Shown one piece after another: positions 32,931 to 44,940 of a stretch of 64,000 bases of DNA (the first letter of the stretch is position 1; every line of letters begins with the position of its first letter). The DNA is from Girardia tigrina (lineage: Eukaryota; Platyhelminthes; Tricladida; Dugesiidae). The stretch spans positions 3,123-67,122 of the forward strand of contig MQRK01242767.1 of NCBI GenBank assembly GCA_001938485.1, given 5' to 3'. The notes under the pieces were generated by a model. That model did no database searches, was not told the origin of the DNA, and saw only the letters and a list, made by a program, of their open reading frames with translations. The position numbers and the translations under genes are program-made.

Positions 32931-33130
32931 CTTGAAAAAATAATATATAAATATATATTTATGCCGAATTCACGAATTCAGTAACTTTTATAAATTTTTT
33001 TAATTCAATTTTGAAATTGATACTAACATTTACTATGAAAAAATATGTATTTAATATGAAAATTTATGAAAAATTATCAATTTAATTTGCAATTCAGCTT
33101 TTCCTCAAGGAAGAAAATTTACATTTGGAG

Positions 33131-35244
33131 TCAAATAAATTGGAGAAGAATAATATCCATTATTCTTCTTAGTCTGTCCTCATCTGATGGGTTGTCTCTA
33201 ATCACCAATATTTCTCCACCTCGTGGTATCTGTCTTTTAAATTTTATTCCGAATTTATCCAAGAAATCTATACCTGCGATCATTTCGGGTTCTAGTTCTT
33301 TGACCATATAAAAATCTATTAACTTTTGTGTTCCCTCAATGGCCACATTTAATTGAACGATTCCATAATTGATCAGTTCTGAATCATTTGCGCAATGGAT
33401 ACGTTTTTTCGTTTCTCTTATTTTAATTTCTTTCGTGTTTTTAATTATCTCCGCTTTAATTACATTTACTCTTGCTCCAGTGTCAAAAAGGCAATGAACT
33501 TTTCTATCTTTCACGTAAAAATCCACACTTGGACGTCCTTTCAGTTCTTTATAAAATATCTTAAACTTTGATATCTTCAATATTTCCGTTTTACCATTTA
33601 GTTTCTTATCATCTTGATTTGTCATACTATTATACTGTTCTCGATTTACAATATCTTCGCATTCAAGTTCGCACATCTCTTGAGGAATATTTTCATACGT
33701 AAAATCAAACACATAATCACACACACATTCAAACACACAATCAAACATACATTTACATTGGTTTTCTAATGAAGCACACTGATCACCTCTCCTTGTGATC
33801 GTGCGTCTTCGTTTCCCTGTTCGTCTCCGGATTTTCTTTTACCTCTAGAATAATCTCTTGCTGTATTCTCTTCTCTTCTATCAGAAATTTCCGATCTCCT
33901 GTCCATTTCATCATCCATGTCGTCTAACTCCGCCAAGTGTTGTTTCTTATTCATATATACCGGTCGTTCTCTATATCTCTGATTAGAATAATCTCTCCTG
34001 TCATTCCAACGATTTTTATTATTGTTAGGTTAGGTCACGTTCTTTAAACCTATTTGGGTTTTCAAAACATTGTGTTCGTAGGTGTCCTCTTCTTTGACAG
34101 TGGCTACACTTAACGTATGGACATTCTCTACTAACATGACCTTCCACGTGGCATGCCCAACAAATTATTTTTCTGATTTTATAATTTCGACTTGTACCGT
34201 CTCTCTTTACTTTGTCTTTCCGTAGTTTTGGTGTTCTTCTTTTATTCTCCACAGTTTTCCAATCGTTTTATTTCCTTGTGTTATATGCTGCAATCGGTGA
34301 ATTTCTTTTCTTTTTCCCGTATTCATACATCCTCATTTGTATGTTTTCGATCTCCTCTGCCTTTGTTACATCTCGAATTGCTATCTCTTGGTCGACGTTA
34401 TCATCGTCAATCAAATTAGCATAGACCAAGTTTGATAGTTCTTTCTTACCAAACTTTTTCTCTACTAATTTTTCGATTATCTCATCTGCTTTGCGGAACG
34501 CAAGTGACGGGTCACCGCAACCTACTCTTAACTCTATGATATCTTTCATGAAATCCAAAATAGATTTCTCTTTTGAAAATGCTACTCGCATTTTCTCTTC
34601 GCAAGTACTCCCTGGGGCCTTCTCGTATCTCAGAATTGCATCTGTAGTCAATTATGGTTTTACCAGAAGGATTTTTCTCTCCTCTGATAATCTCATAATC
34701 TATGAATACCTGTTAAAACTTAACATGAATTCTTCTAATTTGTTCTCGGATCCATCGAATTTTTCTGGACCTTTGATGTTCGGAGTCACGTGGTGTGAAG
34801 TCGCCATGTTTGACAGAACATTTATTACATTCACATTTCTTATCATCTTTATGATGATCAACAGTAATGCTTTCACTTAAGTCCATCATTCAATTTTCAA
34901 TATCTCTCATTATAATCTGAACTATACTTGAGAAGATTATTTTATTTAAAAATATTTAATTTAAATTTTATTGACTAAAATAAAATATTTTATATTAAAC
35001 ATTAATTTGATTTAAATTATTTAAAAATTTACTAAAATAAAATCAATAAAATTATTTAAAAGTTGCAATAATAAAAATTAAAAATTTGAATATTAAATCT
35101 AAATTTAAATAAATTAGTTTCAGATTATAAGAATTAAAATATTTATCATCCATCTGGTTAGGAGAGGCACAATCCCAAATCAACACACAACATTTAAACA
35201 TGCAAACACTACAAAAAACAATTACACACCGCATATTCCTCACA
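33131..35244 (-). mobile_element. Ty3/Gypsy fossil: 5' LTR, gag, protease
   Basis: Minus strand, 5' to 3': LTR starting TGTGAGGAATATGCGG at 35244 and running to about 34915; gag start near 34880; gag (to about 34268) with CGDPSLAFRKADEIIEKLVE; zinc knuckles CWACHVEGHVSRECPYVKCS (34252-34025); linker ending GNEDARSQGEVISVLH (33954-33766); Cys-rich lead FDCVFECVCDYVF and protease with LFDTGARVNVIK (33748-33131). RT onward and the 3' LTR are missing. The LTR closely matches 56963 onward. Broken; a few breaks. Confidence 0.85.
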
Positions 35245-35249
35245 TTAAT

Positions 35250-35820
35250 AAATCTATTTATTGTTTTATGTTCACATTAAAAATCAATTTTATATAAATT
35301 ACTTTTGTTACACTATTTTATAAACATCTCATTTTAACCTAATCTGTAAATAAAATGTAAAATATTGGATTATTAAATTGATTAGATTTCAAATTCGAAA
35401 ATTTTATGCACTCAACATTTTCTACTACTAACAATACTTATATGTCAGGCGTTTAGAATCAAGTGCCCCACATACAAGATATGCAGGTGCCCAAACTACG
35501 AAAGGTACAACATTATAGTTCAATATGTGCGAGGCCCAACGGCTAAGGTCTCAAAAACGTATGTTTCAGTATATTTTTATTAGCATCATGATGTTTTTCC
35601 ATAATTATAAATATTATATTGCTAATAAGTGTCGATGTATTACAAAAGTCTACGTTTGTCTTTTGTAATAATCTTGTAAAATAATGGTAAAATAATATAT
35701 GAAACTGAAACCTCAAAATAAACAGACATAAAGAATTCTGTATCTTTTAAGGCATTATTAGATATTTTGGCTTTTGAGGAGCATAAACTATCTGTCTAAT
35801 CTGAAATATACTGATGAGCA
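35250..35820. other. No gene recognised
   Basis: AT-rich with no open frame or repeat end that could be assigned. Confidence 0.4.
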
Positions 35821-36610
35821 ACAAAAATATTCTCTGTAGATTAAAGGTTTGGTAAATAGAGCTTGGTCTCTGTCTTCAACATATGTAAAAGCTGAAGCTA
35901 GTATTGATTGGTTTACTGAGCTTTGCATAAAAATGGCAATTCAAAATTGTTTCTGAAGAAATTAACCAATCAATTAATAGACAAATTAATTAATCAAGAA
36001 TTCGAAGGAAAAAATGATTTAAAACCTGATAAAGTATCTCATGGAAATTTGAATATTGGTGTACACTCTAATTGTTCCTTATTCAGAAGGTTTTAAAAAA
36101 TTTAAATCACCTATTTTAAAATCAATTTAAAAATCATCTCCAAAACTTCAAATTATTTTCAGTAATAAATCTCTAACTCCATTGAGTTTGTGCTCCAATC
36201 TCGTTTATCAGTTTTCTTGTTATGGGTGCAATGTCACATACATCTGAAAGACACCTTGTCTGTAAACGAATTCAGGAGCATGGACGATTAAGTAATGGCA
36301 GTATTGCTGGGCATATGGAAGTTTGTAGGTCGGATGTGAAAATTACTGAATTTAAATATTGTGTAGTTATTTTTAAAATTATTGGGAAAGAGTTTCTTGT
36401 GAAACATTATTGGTTAAATTACATAATCAATGTCCAATATAATTAATGTCCAAACAAGTGCTTCTTCCACTTTGTTAAGATTGTTTTATTAGCTATTACG
36501 TCATTTGATTACATAATCGTCATTTTAATATATAAGACAGCACAATTGTCGTTAATTAAGCCTGATGATTGTGGAAAATCCACCGAAATATATTGCAAGA
36601 ATAAAATTTA
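35820..36610 (+). mobile_element. Penelope-like element remnant
   Basis: In order: GLVNRAWSLSS (near 35845-35880), equivalent to the GLVHRVWSLTSSF of the 20004-22538 RT; NLVYQFSCYGCNVTYI (near 36195-36245), equivalent to NLVYQYKCHKCESLYIGE; RIQEHGRLSNGSIAGHMEVC (36255-36330); FKIIGKEFLVKHYWL (36370-36415), the endonuclease end; and a hammerhead tail. Broken by stops and frameshifts. Confidence 0.65.
36560..36597 (+). ncRNA. Small hammerhead ribozyme motif
   Basis: GC, CTGATGA, T, stem II GTGG-loop-CCAC with one extra mismatched pair next to the core, GAAA, ATATAT palindrome, T, GC. Stem I only two pairs, so possibly weak. Confidence 0.6.
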
Positions 36611-37040
36611 GTTTTTTTCAATGATTTTATTATTTATGAAAATATTTTATTCATATTTTAAAATATTTTTCAAAATTTAAAATTTTAATAATGATTTGAA
36701 TTATTAATAAATAAAACTTTTTTCATTTTTGAAAATTAAAATTATTTAAATTTTTGTTCATAATGATTACTCCGCAAAATTTCACTTTTACCCTACTTGG
36801 GTAACCCTAACCCCGGTTCGCCGAACATTGATGTAATTTATAAGTTATAATATAATATTCGAAAATTAAAGTAGGAGAATTATGATTTTAAAATAGAGTG
36901 AAAAAATAGTTTTACTTTAAAATGTTTAGAATTTTAAAGGATAAGTAAACGTTTATTTAATTATAATGTTGTATTATAATTAATTTGCATGACTTATGGT
37001 TGTTGTTCTAATGTGGAGTTTGTGAATTAGTGCCTGGAAT
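36610..37040. other. AT-rich spacer
   Basis: No feature; a short GC patch near 36790-36830 has no identifiable role. Confidence 0.4.
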
Positions 37041-37325
37041 TTATTTGTTGACGAGTGGGATTCCAAAATAGCTAATTCGTGGCGTCCTTGATTCATCAGG
37101 ATAGAAATCGGCGAAATGATTATTAATTGATGAAAAGAAGTGGAAAGTTCGGTTGATTTTGTGTATAATAAAATTATAATTTTGCATATCTTTAATACTC
37201 TTTAAATCAATTATGTAAATATTGATGTAACTAATAGAAAGGCAATTATGACCCAGGTGAAGAACACATGATTGATGACTTATTTTAAGGGTCTCTGTCG
37301 CCTTTCTCAATGACGCGAATTCCAT
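37041..37325 (-). CDS. Unrecognised 94-codon frame
   Basis: Reads MEFASLRKATETLKISHQSC at the start and SRTPRISYFGIPLVNK at the end; the middle is low-complexity AT-rich sequence. No domain. Both ends look more coding-like than the middle. Could hide two short exons or be chance. Confidence 0.2.
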   Translation of the reverse strand: MEFASLRKATETLKISHQSCVLHLGHNCLSISYINIYIIDLKSIKDMQNYNFIIHKINRTFHFFSSINNHFADFYPDESRTPRISYFGIPLVNK

Positions 37326-37566
37326 GACCCTACAAAACTTTAACGTTCAGTTTCAAGTCCTACAAGTCTTTTCTGTAGAATCGACAATCGGTTTTTTAAC
37401 TATAATGATTTCATAGAAATTTGAAAGACTAAAAATAAAATTTACAGGAGAAAATTGAGTCATTTTTATTGTAATATCTCTCGACAAAAGCAATTCAACC
37501 AGAAATCGCATACAAATAATTGATATTGTTCAGCTGTATCCCCAGCTCTGTCCCAATCCCGTCGCC

Positions 37567-37701
37567 ATGGCGACCGTTTTTGGGAAATTGTTTCCATCGT
37601 TGACTGACAATTTATCGCTTGACAATTTTTGCTCAATTTCAAAACGATTTGGAAATTTATTCAAAAAATTATCCGCAATTTTCTGTTGCTGTTTGGTTTA
37701 A
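37567..37701 (+). CDS. Small 44-codon frame with strong start context
   Basis: MATVFGKLFPSLTDNLSLDN to IFCCCLV. The ATG sits in the palindrome GTCGCCATGGCGAC (37561-37574), which gives a Kozak-like context and also resembles an X-box. Upstream 37540-37566 is GC-rich. No known family. Could be a first exon or chance. Confidence 0.2.
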   Translation: MATVFGKLFPSLTDNLSLDNFCSISKRFGNLFKKLSAIFCCCLV

Positions 37702-37931
37702 TTAAGATATTTTAATTCGGATTATATTATTTAAAAATAAATAAAATAAAATAAAAGATTTAAGATACTTGTTTTGGTAATTTTTTGTAATAATATGATC
37801 AGGATTTTTAATACCATTATTTGACTTAGTGCAAATATGATGAGCATTGTTGGCCGTAGGCATCAAACATTACCTGGCGCAGCGTTTCTCAAGCATAAGT
37901 TCTCATGGACAGCTCTCTTAAATTACGTGAA

Positions 37932-38006
37932 CGGACATTTGCTCACATGACATTTGGTCTCACGGACATTTGGTCTCACGGACATTTGCTCACATGAACA
38001 TTTTTT
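37932..38006 (+). repeat. Array of ~16-bp GGACATTTGGTCTCAC units
   Basis: Four to five units: GGACATTTGCTCACAT, GACATTTGGTCTCAC, GGACATTTGGTCTCAC, GGACATTTGCTCACAT, then a partial. Layout recalls the terminal array of the MULE at 10025-10135 with a different sequence; no partner end was found. Confidence 0.6.
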
Positions 38007-38099
38007 TCAATTTTTATTTAATCAAAATTTAAAATTTAAAAAAAGAATTATTTGTAAAGTTAATTTTATTTTTTTCTATTAATTAAACTCGGATTGGAG

Positions 38100-39500
38100 A
38101 ATAAAAATTATATTGCATTAATTTTGATATTTGGACTTCAATTAGAAATCGCAGTTACCTGAATACCAGTGTTTGTGTACAGAACGATTACTGGAACTTT
38201 GGCTTATCCCGATTAAAATGCACTTTTGGAGCATCACAATGTTTTGAAGAACTTAGAAAAAAGATTGAATCATTTGGTTTAACATGAAACTATATGAGCT
38301 GAGTAACCACTGATGGACCAAATGTTATACGGAAAGTAGGACGAGAATTATCTTGTCAACAAGTACTTTGCATGGCATATGGAATACATATAGCGGTGAC
38401 TAATGTAATTTACAAACAAAATATACACTTCAATATGACATTTTTGGATTCGGAAAACAAAACTGATGAATTCGATAATATTGATCTTTCTGAAAAACAA
38501 AACGGTTTCGAAGTGTCTGTGGATGATGATATTGGAAGTGCAACATGAGAGTTAACTGATGCCTGTAATTGGAATTCAACAAGCTCTAAATCAAGATAAA
38601 TTGTAAAATGTGTTACGCGATCTGCAAAAAAAAGAATGATTAACTTTTAAGAACACATAAAATCAGAAGAAAGAAAAGAACTTCATCAAGGTAGAATTAA
38701 CTTTATAATATGATGGGAAGGTTAATTGAAGTGAAAACGTCAGTAATAAAAGAACTAGTGAATCCTAATTTGGCGGACATACTAATTTGAATAGAAAAGA
38801 ATGGACAGTTGTGGAAGCATTTAAAAACTGTGTTATTCCAATTAGGACTCAGTTGAATCTTTTTGGTAAAAAGTTTTTGCCATCATGATGCTGCTTCATC
38901 GTTTTTGATCGATAATATTGCTCGCGATCGCGTTCAAATTGGTGATACATTAAAGACTAAATTAGCAGTACAAATAAAAAAGAAGATCAGTTCATTATGG
39001 CATTCTCTAGTATTTACATAATTGTAATAAGACAAAACTGAATATTTTTATTGAAAGATGGTTTACGTCAGAAGTATCCAAAAAATAAGAGACATAAGTC
39101 TGAACCTTTTAACAATTCAACCACAAACGGTTATTCATACCGAAAGCGACTCGGATGATGAACAAATGGAGTTAGACTCCCAACAATCATCAGCAACTGC
39201 AAAACAAAGAAAAATTCGCCAAGAATCATTTATTTGCTTTAAAAAACAAATTAAAATTCTGGGACGATGATCGCAAAAAAGGAGTTTTGTTGGAGCAGAT
39301 GCATAAAAACTTGAAAGCAATTCAAAAGCCGTTCAAAAGATTTGTTTCAACAGTGAAAGAGCACATCCGCGGAATCATATTGGGGGATGTCTCGGATCAC
39401 TATTTAGAACACAGTATCCAGAATCCATTGAAAGAACGAATGGCAGCAGAAGTCAGAAAGAGTATTGTACAGATACATGCCAGAAATGGCTACTTCTTGT
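38100..39500 (+). pseudogene. hAT transposase relic
   Basis: Blocks in family order: DYWNFGLSRLKCTFGASQCF (near 38180-38250), TTDGPNVIRKVGRELSCQQV (near 38305-38365) and LCMAYGIHIAVTNVIYKQN (near 38367-38420), the hAT RNase H-like core with Asp and the His-Leu/Ile-Ala block. Later frames, such as HTESDSDDEQMELDSQQSS (39140-39200) and NPLKERMAAEV, are acidic linkers. Multiple stops and frameshifts. The BED finger and the dimerisation end are not visible. Confidence 0.6.
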
Positions 39501-39519
39501 CTCTAGTGCATGTACGTGT

Positions 39520-40100
39520 TTTATTTTATTCTAGTATTTAATTTTATGTATAAAAGTTCGCCCCAAAGAAGAGAAAAAAGAAAGATTAAAAGAAGACACA
39601 ATTATATAATAATTATTCAAAGAAATAAATCGATAAATCGATCGAACGGATTTAATAAACAGAGCGCTGAATTCTTTTGTCCAGTTTCTCCATGTTGTCC
39701 ACCAATTTCTCCTCCTCAATTATTTCATCCTCCGCGGATATTTATTCAATTCATCACCGCTATTGCTCCGCCTATTCCATCATTCCTTCAATTCGTAAAA
39801 TCCAGAAAAATAACTACGACATTAAATCGCTTCAATTAGCTCAGGTCCATTTTTAGTTCCTGCGGCATAAAGTAACTGACTATTGTGTTATTTTGATCAA
39901 GTGTTGTTCGCTTTGGTTATCAAATATATTTGTCTGATAAAACTACATTTATATATTTTTTTTCTTTATCTCTAATTTAGTGATAAAAGCGAGTCTATTG
40001 TCCAACTGTTTAATTGCTCAAATCTATAGACGCCTTTTTATCCACAAGGATAATCAGTAAATTCTTGACTAGCCACGAAGAACAAATGAGTCTTGTACGT
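39520..40100. other. No gene recognised
   Basis: Mixed AT-rich sequence; short Pro-rich frames on both strands (39531-39839) overlap and are not credible. Confidence 0.4.
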
Positions 40101-40122
40101 TGCTTGATCAACTTAAAAATTA

Positions 40123-40479
40123 TTGCTTGAAAATTTTGATTTTAAGTACCAGGGTCGCGATGACTGGACAAAGGAATTGTCAACACAAAGGTGTACAAGG
40201 TTGACTTCTTTACAAAATCAGCGTGCCTTCACCACAACAGGAGGGTTTCATAACCTTAAATTGGGAGACATGGTCAAATGCAAATGTTATGACATTTTTC
40301 GCATGATGCTCAGAATACATAACATATTGTCCAAGTTCAATGATGAATGGAAGATTCTCAAAGATAGGGTTCCCTATTTAATACCGAATTCAATTTTAGA
40401 AAAACTCTATCCGATAATTATAAGGCATATTTTGCATTTGGATTTTAATATTTGTCAAAAGATAAGTTTGGTTTTTTAG
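40123..40479 (+). other. Unrecognised 118-codon frame
   Basis: Reads GFHNLKLGDMVKCKCYDIFR, then MMLRIHNILSKFNDEWKILK. Balanced composition and length suggest real past coding. Family unknown. It follows the hAT relic in the same direction but shows none of its later blocks. Confidence 0.3.
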
Positions 40480-41690
40480 TTTATTCTTCACATTTCGATG
40501 TCGCTCTATCAAGGTGTTTTCCGAGAAATTGATCTTCTGGTGTGGCATGGCAGAATGGAAAACAAGTTAATAAAAAGTCTAGTGACAATTTAAGCGCAAT
40601 TTCCTTATGTTATTCGGTGCCCAAATATTAAAACGTTTATATCAGTATTTGACTATGATTAATTTTTTGTGACCGAACGAAAGGATATTTTTGAAAACTT
40701 TCTTCGGCAATATTGTTCTAAATTATTGCAGGAATCGATTGGTAAATGTTTCAAGACGAGATATAGGCCAAAAACTGCATTTTTTCGAGGTGTTTTGGCT
40801 TTTCCGGGAAATCCAGGAAGGAATTCCGGGAATTTTTTTGGCCCACTATCATCCTCCGAACTTGCTTAACATATTTGCTTTTGGAACTAGCCCTCGATAT
40901 TGCTTCGTTGAGGAGGAGATACGACTTAAAGCTGCGGACACACATCCATCCATCCATCCACACATAAATAACCAATTAATAATCGCAATTGTCAGTATGG
41001 AAATTGCGCTAAAAAGAAGAAAACAATGATCATAAATTGGAGGGAATTAGTCTTAGTAAAGAGTTGAGGAATTCTAAAAAATTAAGGTAATTGTCTCCTA
41101 TACGTTTAAATAATAATTCACAATTATTCTCAATTGGTTGGCAGGTCCTACGAAACCCCTTGAAGATGTAAAAACCCTTTGAAGTAAGGTGTTTTCAGTA
41201 AATTTTTTATTTGCTGAATTTTTAGACCTTGAAATTTAGAGTTCTTTAACCATTCTGTGTCCACTTTTTTGACCAAACAAATTTTATTTTAGACGCATTA
41301 ATAGCGCGTCATTTACCACAGACATCGCCATCTCGTTTGATATCATTCATGCATTGTCCATACTAATTTTAATGGCGAAAAAATTTTTAAAAAACCTTTA
41401 AACATTATTTTATATTATATATCACATATATTATTAAAACTACAGTTGAAATGTCTCAGAAAAAAACAGATCTTCTAAAATAACTTAGACATCATTTTTA
41501 CTTATTTGTATTTTCATAAAATTTAATTAAATTATAAAAATATTTTATTATTTAATTTAGATATTTATTGAATAAAAATGAAAATAATTAAAACAATAAT
41601 CAATTTTAATTTCGAATATTTCTAATTTTATCGTTAAAGTATGTCTGAGAGAATTTTATGGTTGAGAAAAGACGAATTCTCAAAGCTTAC
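40480..41690. other. Unassigned, repeat-like region
   Basis: 40740-40960 is GC-richer with TTCCGGGAAATCC/GGAATTCCGGGAA, and a (CCAT)n microsatellite at about 40943-40961; it may be an unidentified repeat. 41180-41690 is AT-rich without features. Confidence 0.35.
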
Positions 41691-41778
41691 CGATGCGGAA
41701 AACTCATTGAGTTGCGTTTCGAGGGGGTCGGTATCGAGGGGAATCTGTCTCTAGCGGGATAACCACCGGAATGGGGTC
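41691..41778 (-). CDS. Orphan 88-bp internal exon of a host gene
   Basis: Minus strand: pyrimidine-rich TTCTCTGTTCACAG acceptor just upstream, exon, then CATCG|GTAAGC donor. One frame is open throughout: PHSGGYPARDRFPSIPTPSK, then RNSMSFPHR; the other two contain stops. Phase: two bases enter at the start, two leave at the end. GC content is much higher than in the kilobase on either side. The Ser/Thr/Pro/Arg-rich peptide suggests a disordered, possibly phosphorylated stretch. Gene not recognised. It implies a minus-strand host gene whose introns hold many of these transposons. Confidence 0.55.
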
Positions 41779-42018
41779 CTGTGAACAGAGAATATTATTT
41801 GTATTATCATTATTGTGTAACTGCGACTAAGTAATTTCGATTTTATCAAAGAAAGAAAAAAGCGGCGCATTTATTTAAGAATTTGCCATTGTTACTTTTG
41901 TCTCTGAATGTTTTGAGGAAAATACTCAAAATTATTTTCGATATAAAATCAAATTTTCCTTTTTTATTTATATTTCCATTTCACAAAAGAAGAAATAAAG
42001 GAAGAATGGAAATTGTGA

Positions 42019-42824
42019 TTGACCCATGCATCTCGAAACGCTAAGGAGAATTTCATGTTAACTCAATTACAGTTTAATCCGGGTAGAACTAAACACCGAT
42101 TCGTTCACAAGACAATTTTGGCTAGTAAGAACACAAATATGATCTCCAATACATTTACGGAAATAACGACTCAAATTGCAACTAGAACAATTCTCCGCAA
42201 AGCTTGCGTAGTTAAACATCGTTCATGATTGATAAATTAAAATTATATTTCTAAGCCTCTAATTATTTGAAATAATTTAAATTACAATTCCTTGAAAAAT
42301 TATTGATAAAATTTTTTTTTATTTTTAATACATTATCTATATTAAGAACATATATACAAGTCCCGTTTGAATTTTTGTTACAACCACATTATAATTCATT
42401 ATGGCTCTCAGAAACTCTGTCGTCGTTCCAATTGGTTTTCTTATTTCTGTTTTTAATCATGATTATTCAAACATTTTTTCTAAGTCATTTTTTTAAATAT
42501 TTTAATTAATATTAATTAAAAATAATAAATTTTACCATTTCTCAATAAATCCAAAAATAACAAAAATGTCATCAAATTATTAAAAATGCATTTAATTTAA
42601 ATTTTACCAAAAAATATTAAACTTAATTTTAATTCTGAAATTAAAGATATGAACTTATAAAATGATTATTTCAATTATGTTCAAATAGTCAATCACTTTA
42701 AATTTAATAAAAAAATACCAATTTTCATCTGGGTGGAGAATCGCCATTCTAAATTCAGCATACTTAAATCAACATACAACATCACTAGATTTACACATTC
42801 AAACAATTTAAAATATTCCTCACA
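42019..42824 (-). mobile_element. Gypsy LTR plus gag-start stub
   Basis: Minus strand: LTR starting TGTGAGGAATATTTTAAATT at 42824, AT-rich body, then leader and a gag-type start near 42228 closely related to the one at 5291. Pol absent. Broken. Confidence 0.5.
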
Positions 42825-42829
42825 ATCTA

Positions 42830-43100
42830 TGAATATATCTGTACGTTACAATCCACTATTAAAATATTTTAAATCACTTTCAAATAGATTTTATATATTT
42901 TGATTAAAATATTATTATGTATTTACATATATTAATATTTATTACTTAATTTTTAAGTTGATTAATTCGAATTTTTTATCTGGTACATGAAGCTAAAAAA
43001 ATAAATATTATTTTTGGAAAATTTTTGAAAATAGAAAATTTCATTTCAAAATAACGAAGAAAAGTTTTTTTTTAATTGAGTAATTTATTTGCAAAAAATA
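42830..43100. other. AT-rich spacer
   Basis: No feature seen. Confidence 0.4.
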
Positions 43101-44639
43101 TCATCTGTTCACTGTTGCATCTCACATCTGAAAAGTGAAAGGATTTCATTAACCCTGGAAGTTTGAGCACCGCCAAACTTGCGTCGTTTAAAATAAAGCT
43201 GATTGATATTACTGCAGATTTCGACGTACATTTTAAGTCTCCTTATTTTCCTACTCATTGAAATTTGATTTTTCCCCTCTGCCAAACGTTTTCTTGCTGA
43301 TGATAATCTTTCAATCTCGGAAACGGCATATTTACTGTGGTTCACCTGAAGTCGTTCATCTCACATTCCAATCTATGACGAACAACTGAACACAAAAGCA
43401 ATATCTTTTGCAAAACAATTTGTAATTGAGGGAGTTTGACAATCATGGATTCAGAGTTAGGAACTTTGGGATAATATTTTATCTAGAGAGATTTGAGTAT
43501 TGGTCAATGATAACTTTGGTGACACCTAAAGCAAGCAACTATGTCACTAGTTCGACGCAATTTTTTTGTGATGACAAAAGTTATTTGTTCTGGTAAGTAA
43601 CTCCACACAACATTTTTACCTTGACAAATGATTATCTTCACAGAGAAAAGCATTATAAAGACGCATATCTATTCTTGATGATGCAAACATGGTAGGAAAA
43701 AAGTGATCATTGTTAGTAATAGAAAATTATTCGTTCAAGAGCATTTCGCAACCGGCATGTTCCAAACGAAGGAAAAAGGTAGCAAAAGAATAGGACTAGG
43801 AGCGGTGCTTTTTGGTGAGAATGTATTTAAACTTGATCTTCATTTGATATCGAAGAAAGTGTTCCAGCAACCCACAGATTCGAAATCTAATCTTTTGACT
43901 GCGACGTGGTACATATTCATAAAAGTTCCGAACGTAAAGAACTTTTATTAAGCAAGTTATTTCGATTATGATACCGTAAAGATTTCACATTAAATCTCCT
44001 TTTATCATTAAATGGACTCTCTAAGGATCGGTGGAGTGTCTCCAAGAACACAAAACTAAACTGCTTTCATTGACCTGAATTTACTGCTTTACTGACGGCT
44101 AGTGTCGACCTGACTCAATCATCGCCATCATGAGAAAAACTTGGTAGTATTTTTGAACTTATCTTTCATTTATTCAGTTTTCAAAATCATATGAGTAATA
44201 ATGACTTCATCTATGTATATTACGACGTCCTAATATCTGACGAAGGAAGAAAACGAAGAATATGGTGGTCAGGACGCAGAGGAGAAGTTGATAGCGAAGT
44301 TTTTGAGGTTTTTCAAAGTCCATTAGAAGCCATCAATATGGTAGAAATGTCCATTGACTCTTCATCAGTACATAAATTCTTTAACTAATTTCCGTGTGTA
44401 GATAAACTCTATTCTGTTCTTACAAACATTGTCATGTCATTTGTGAACCATAAAACTCTTCGTTACTATGTTAAATAAAATATTAAAATGTTTATAAAAG
44501 CGTGAATTTTGAAAAATTAAAACCCGTCTTTTTTAATAATACAAAATAAATATTTAAAACAAAATGACAATAAAAGTAATAAACAATTTTTATATTAAAA
44601 AATCTATTTAAGAAAACGATAAATATTTGTAAATTTGAC

Positions 44640-44940
44640 AAGGGAAATTCGAAAGGGGAAGTAACATTGCAGGACATAGAAGACATTGTAAAGGAGACAA
44701 AAATTCACAACACGTTAAAATTCTATCCACTAAATTAATGAATTATTGGGAAAGAGACTCGTGTGAAGCGTTAAATGTAAGATCTTTGGATCCTAAAATT
44801 AACGCTTAAGCTGTACTCTGATGACATGTTGATTACATAATCATTAACTACACTATATAAGGTGATTTTGCTTGAAGAATCATTTGTTCTGACGATGACG
44901 GTTAAACCGTCGAAATTAATAAACTTTAGGTGGCTTCAGA
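44640..44940 (+). mobile_element. Penelope-like 3' end nested in Tigger
   Basis: Endonuclease end (NIAGHRRHCKGDKNSQH; DSCEALNVRSLDPKINA) followed by tail and hammerhead. Same lineage as 19760-20003. Confidence 0.6.
44886..44924 (+). ncRNA. Small hammerhead ribozyme motif
   Basis: GTT, CTGACGA, T, GACGG-TTAAA-CCGTC, GAAA (44912-44915), ATTAAT palindrome, A, AAC. Stem I GTT/AAC; stem II five perfect pairs. Here the cleavage-site base is A (allowed: not G). Confidence 0.75.

Noticed and set aside
36780-36835. GGTTCGCCGAAC as a Pol III B box
   Set aside because: No A box at a suitable distance upstream and no terminator pattern.
37070-37110. CTGATGA on the minus strand as a further hammerhead
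   Set aside because: No GAAA after a stem II and no stem I partner.
43109-43345. 78-codon minus frame as a coiled-coil gene
   Set aside because: Probably the antisense of the N-terminal part of the plus-strand Tigger relic; no independent support.
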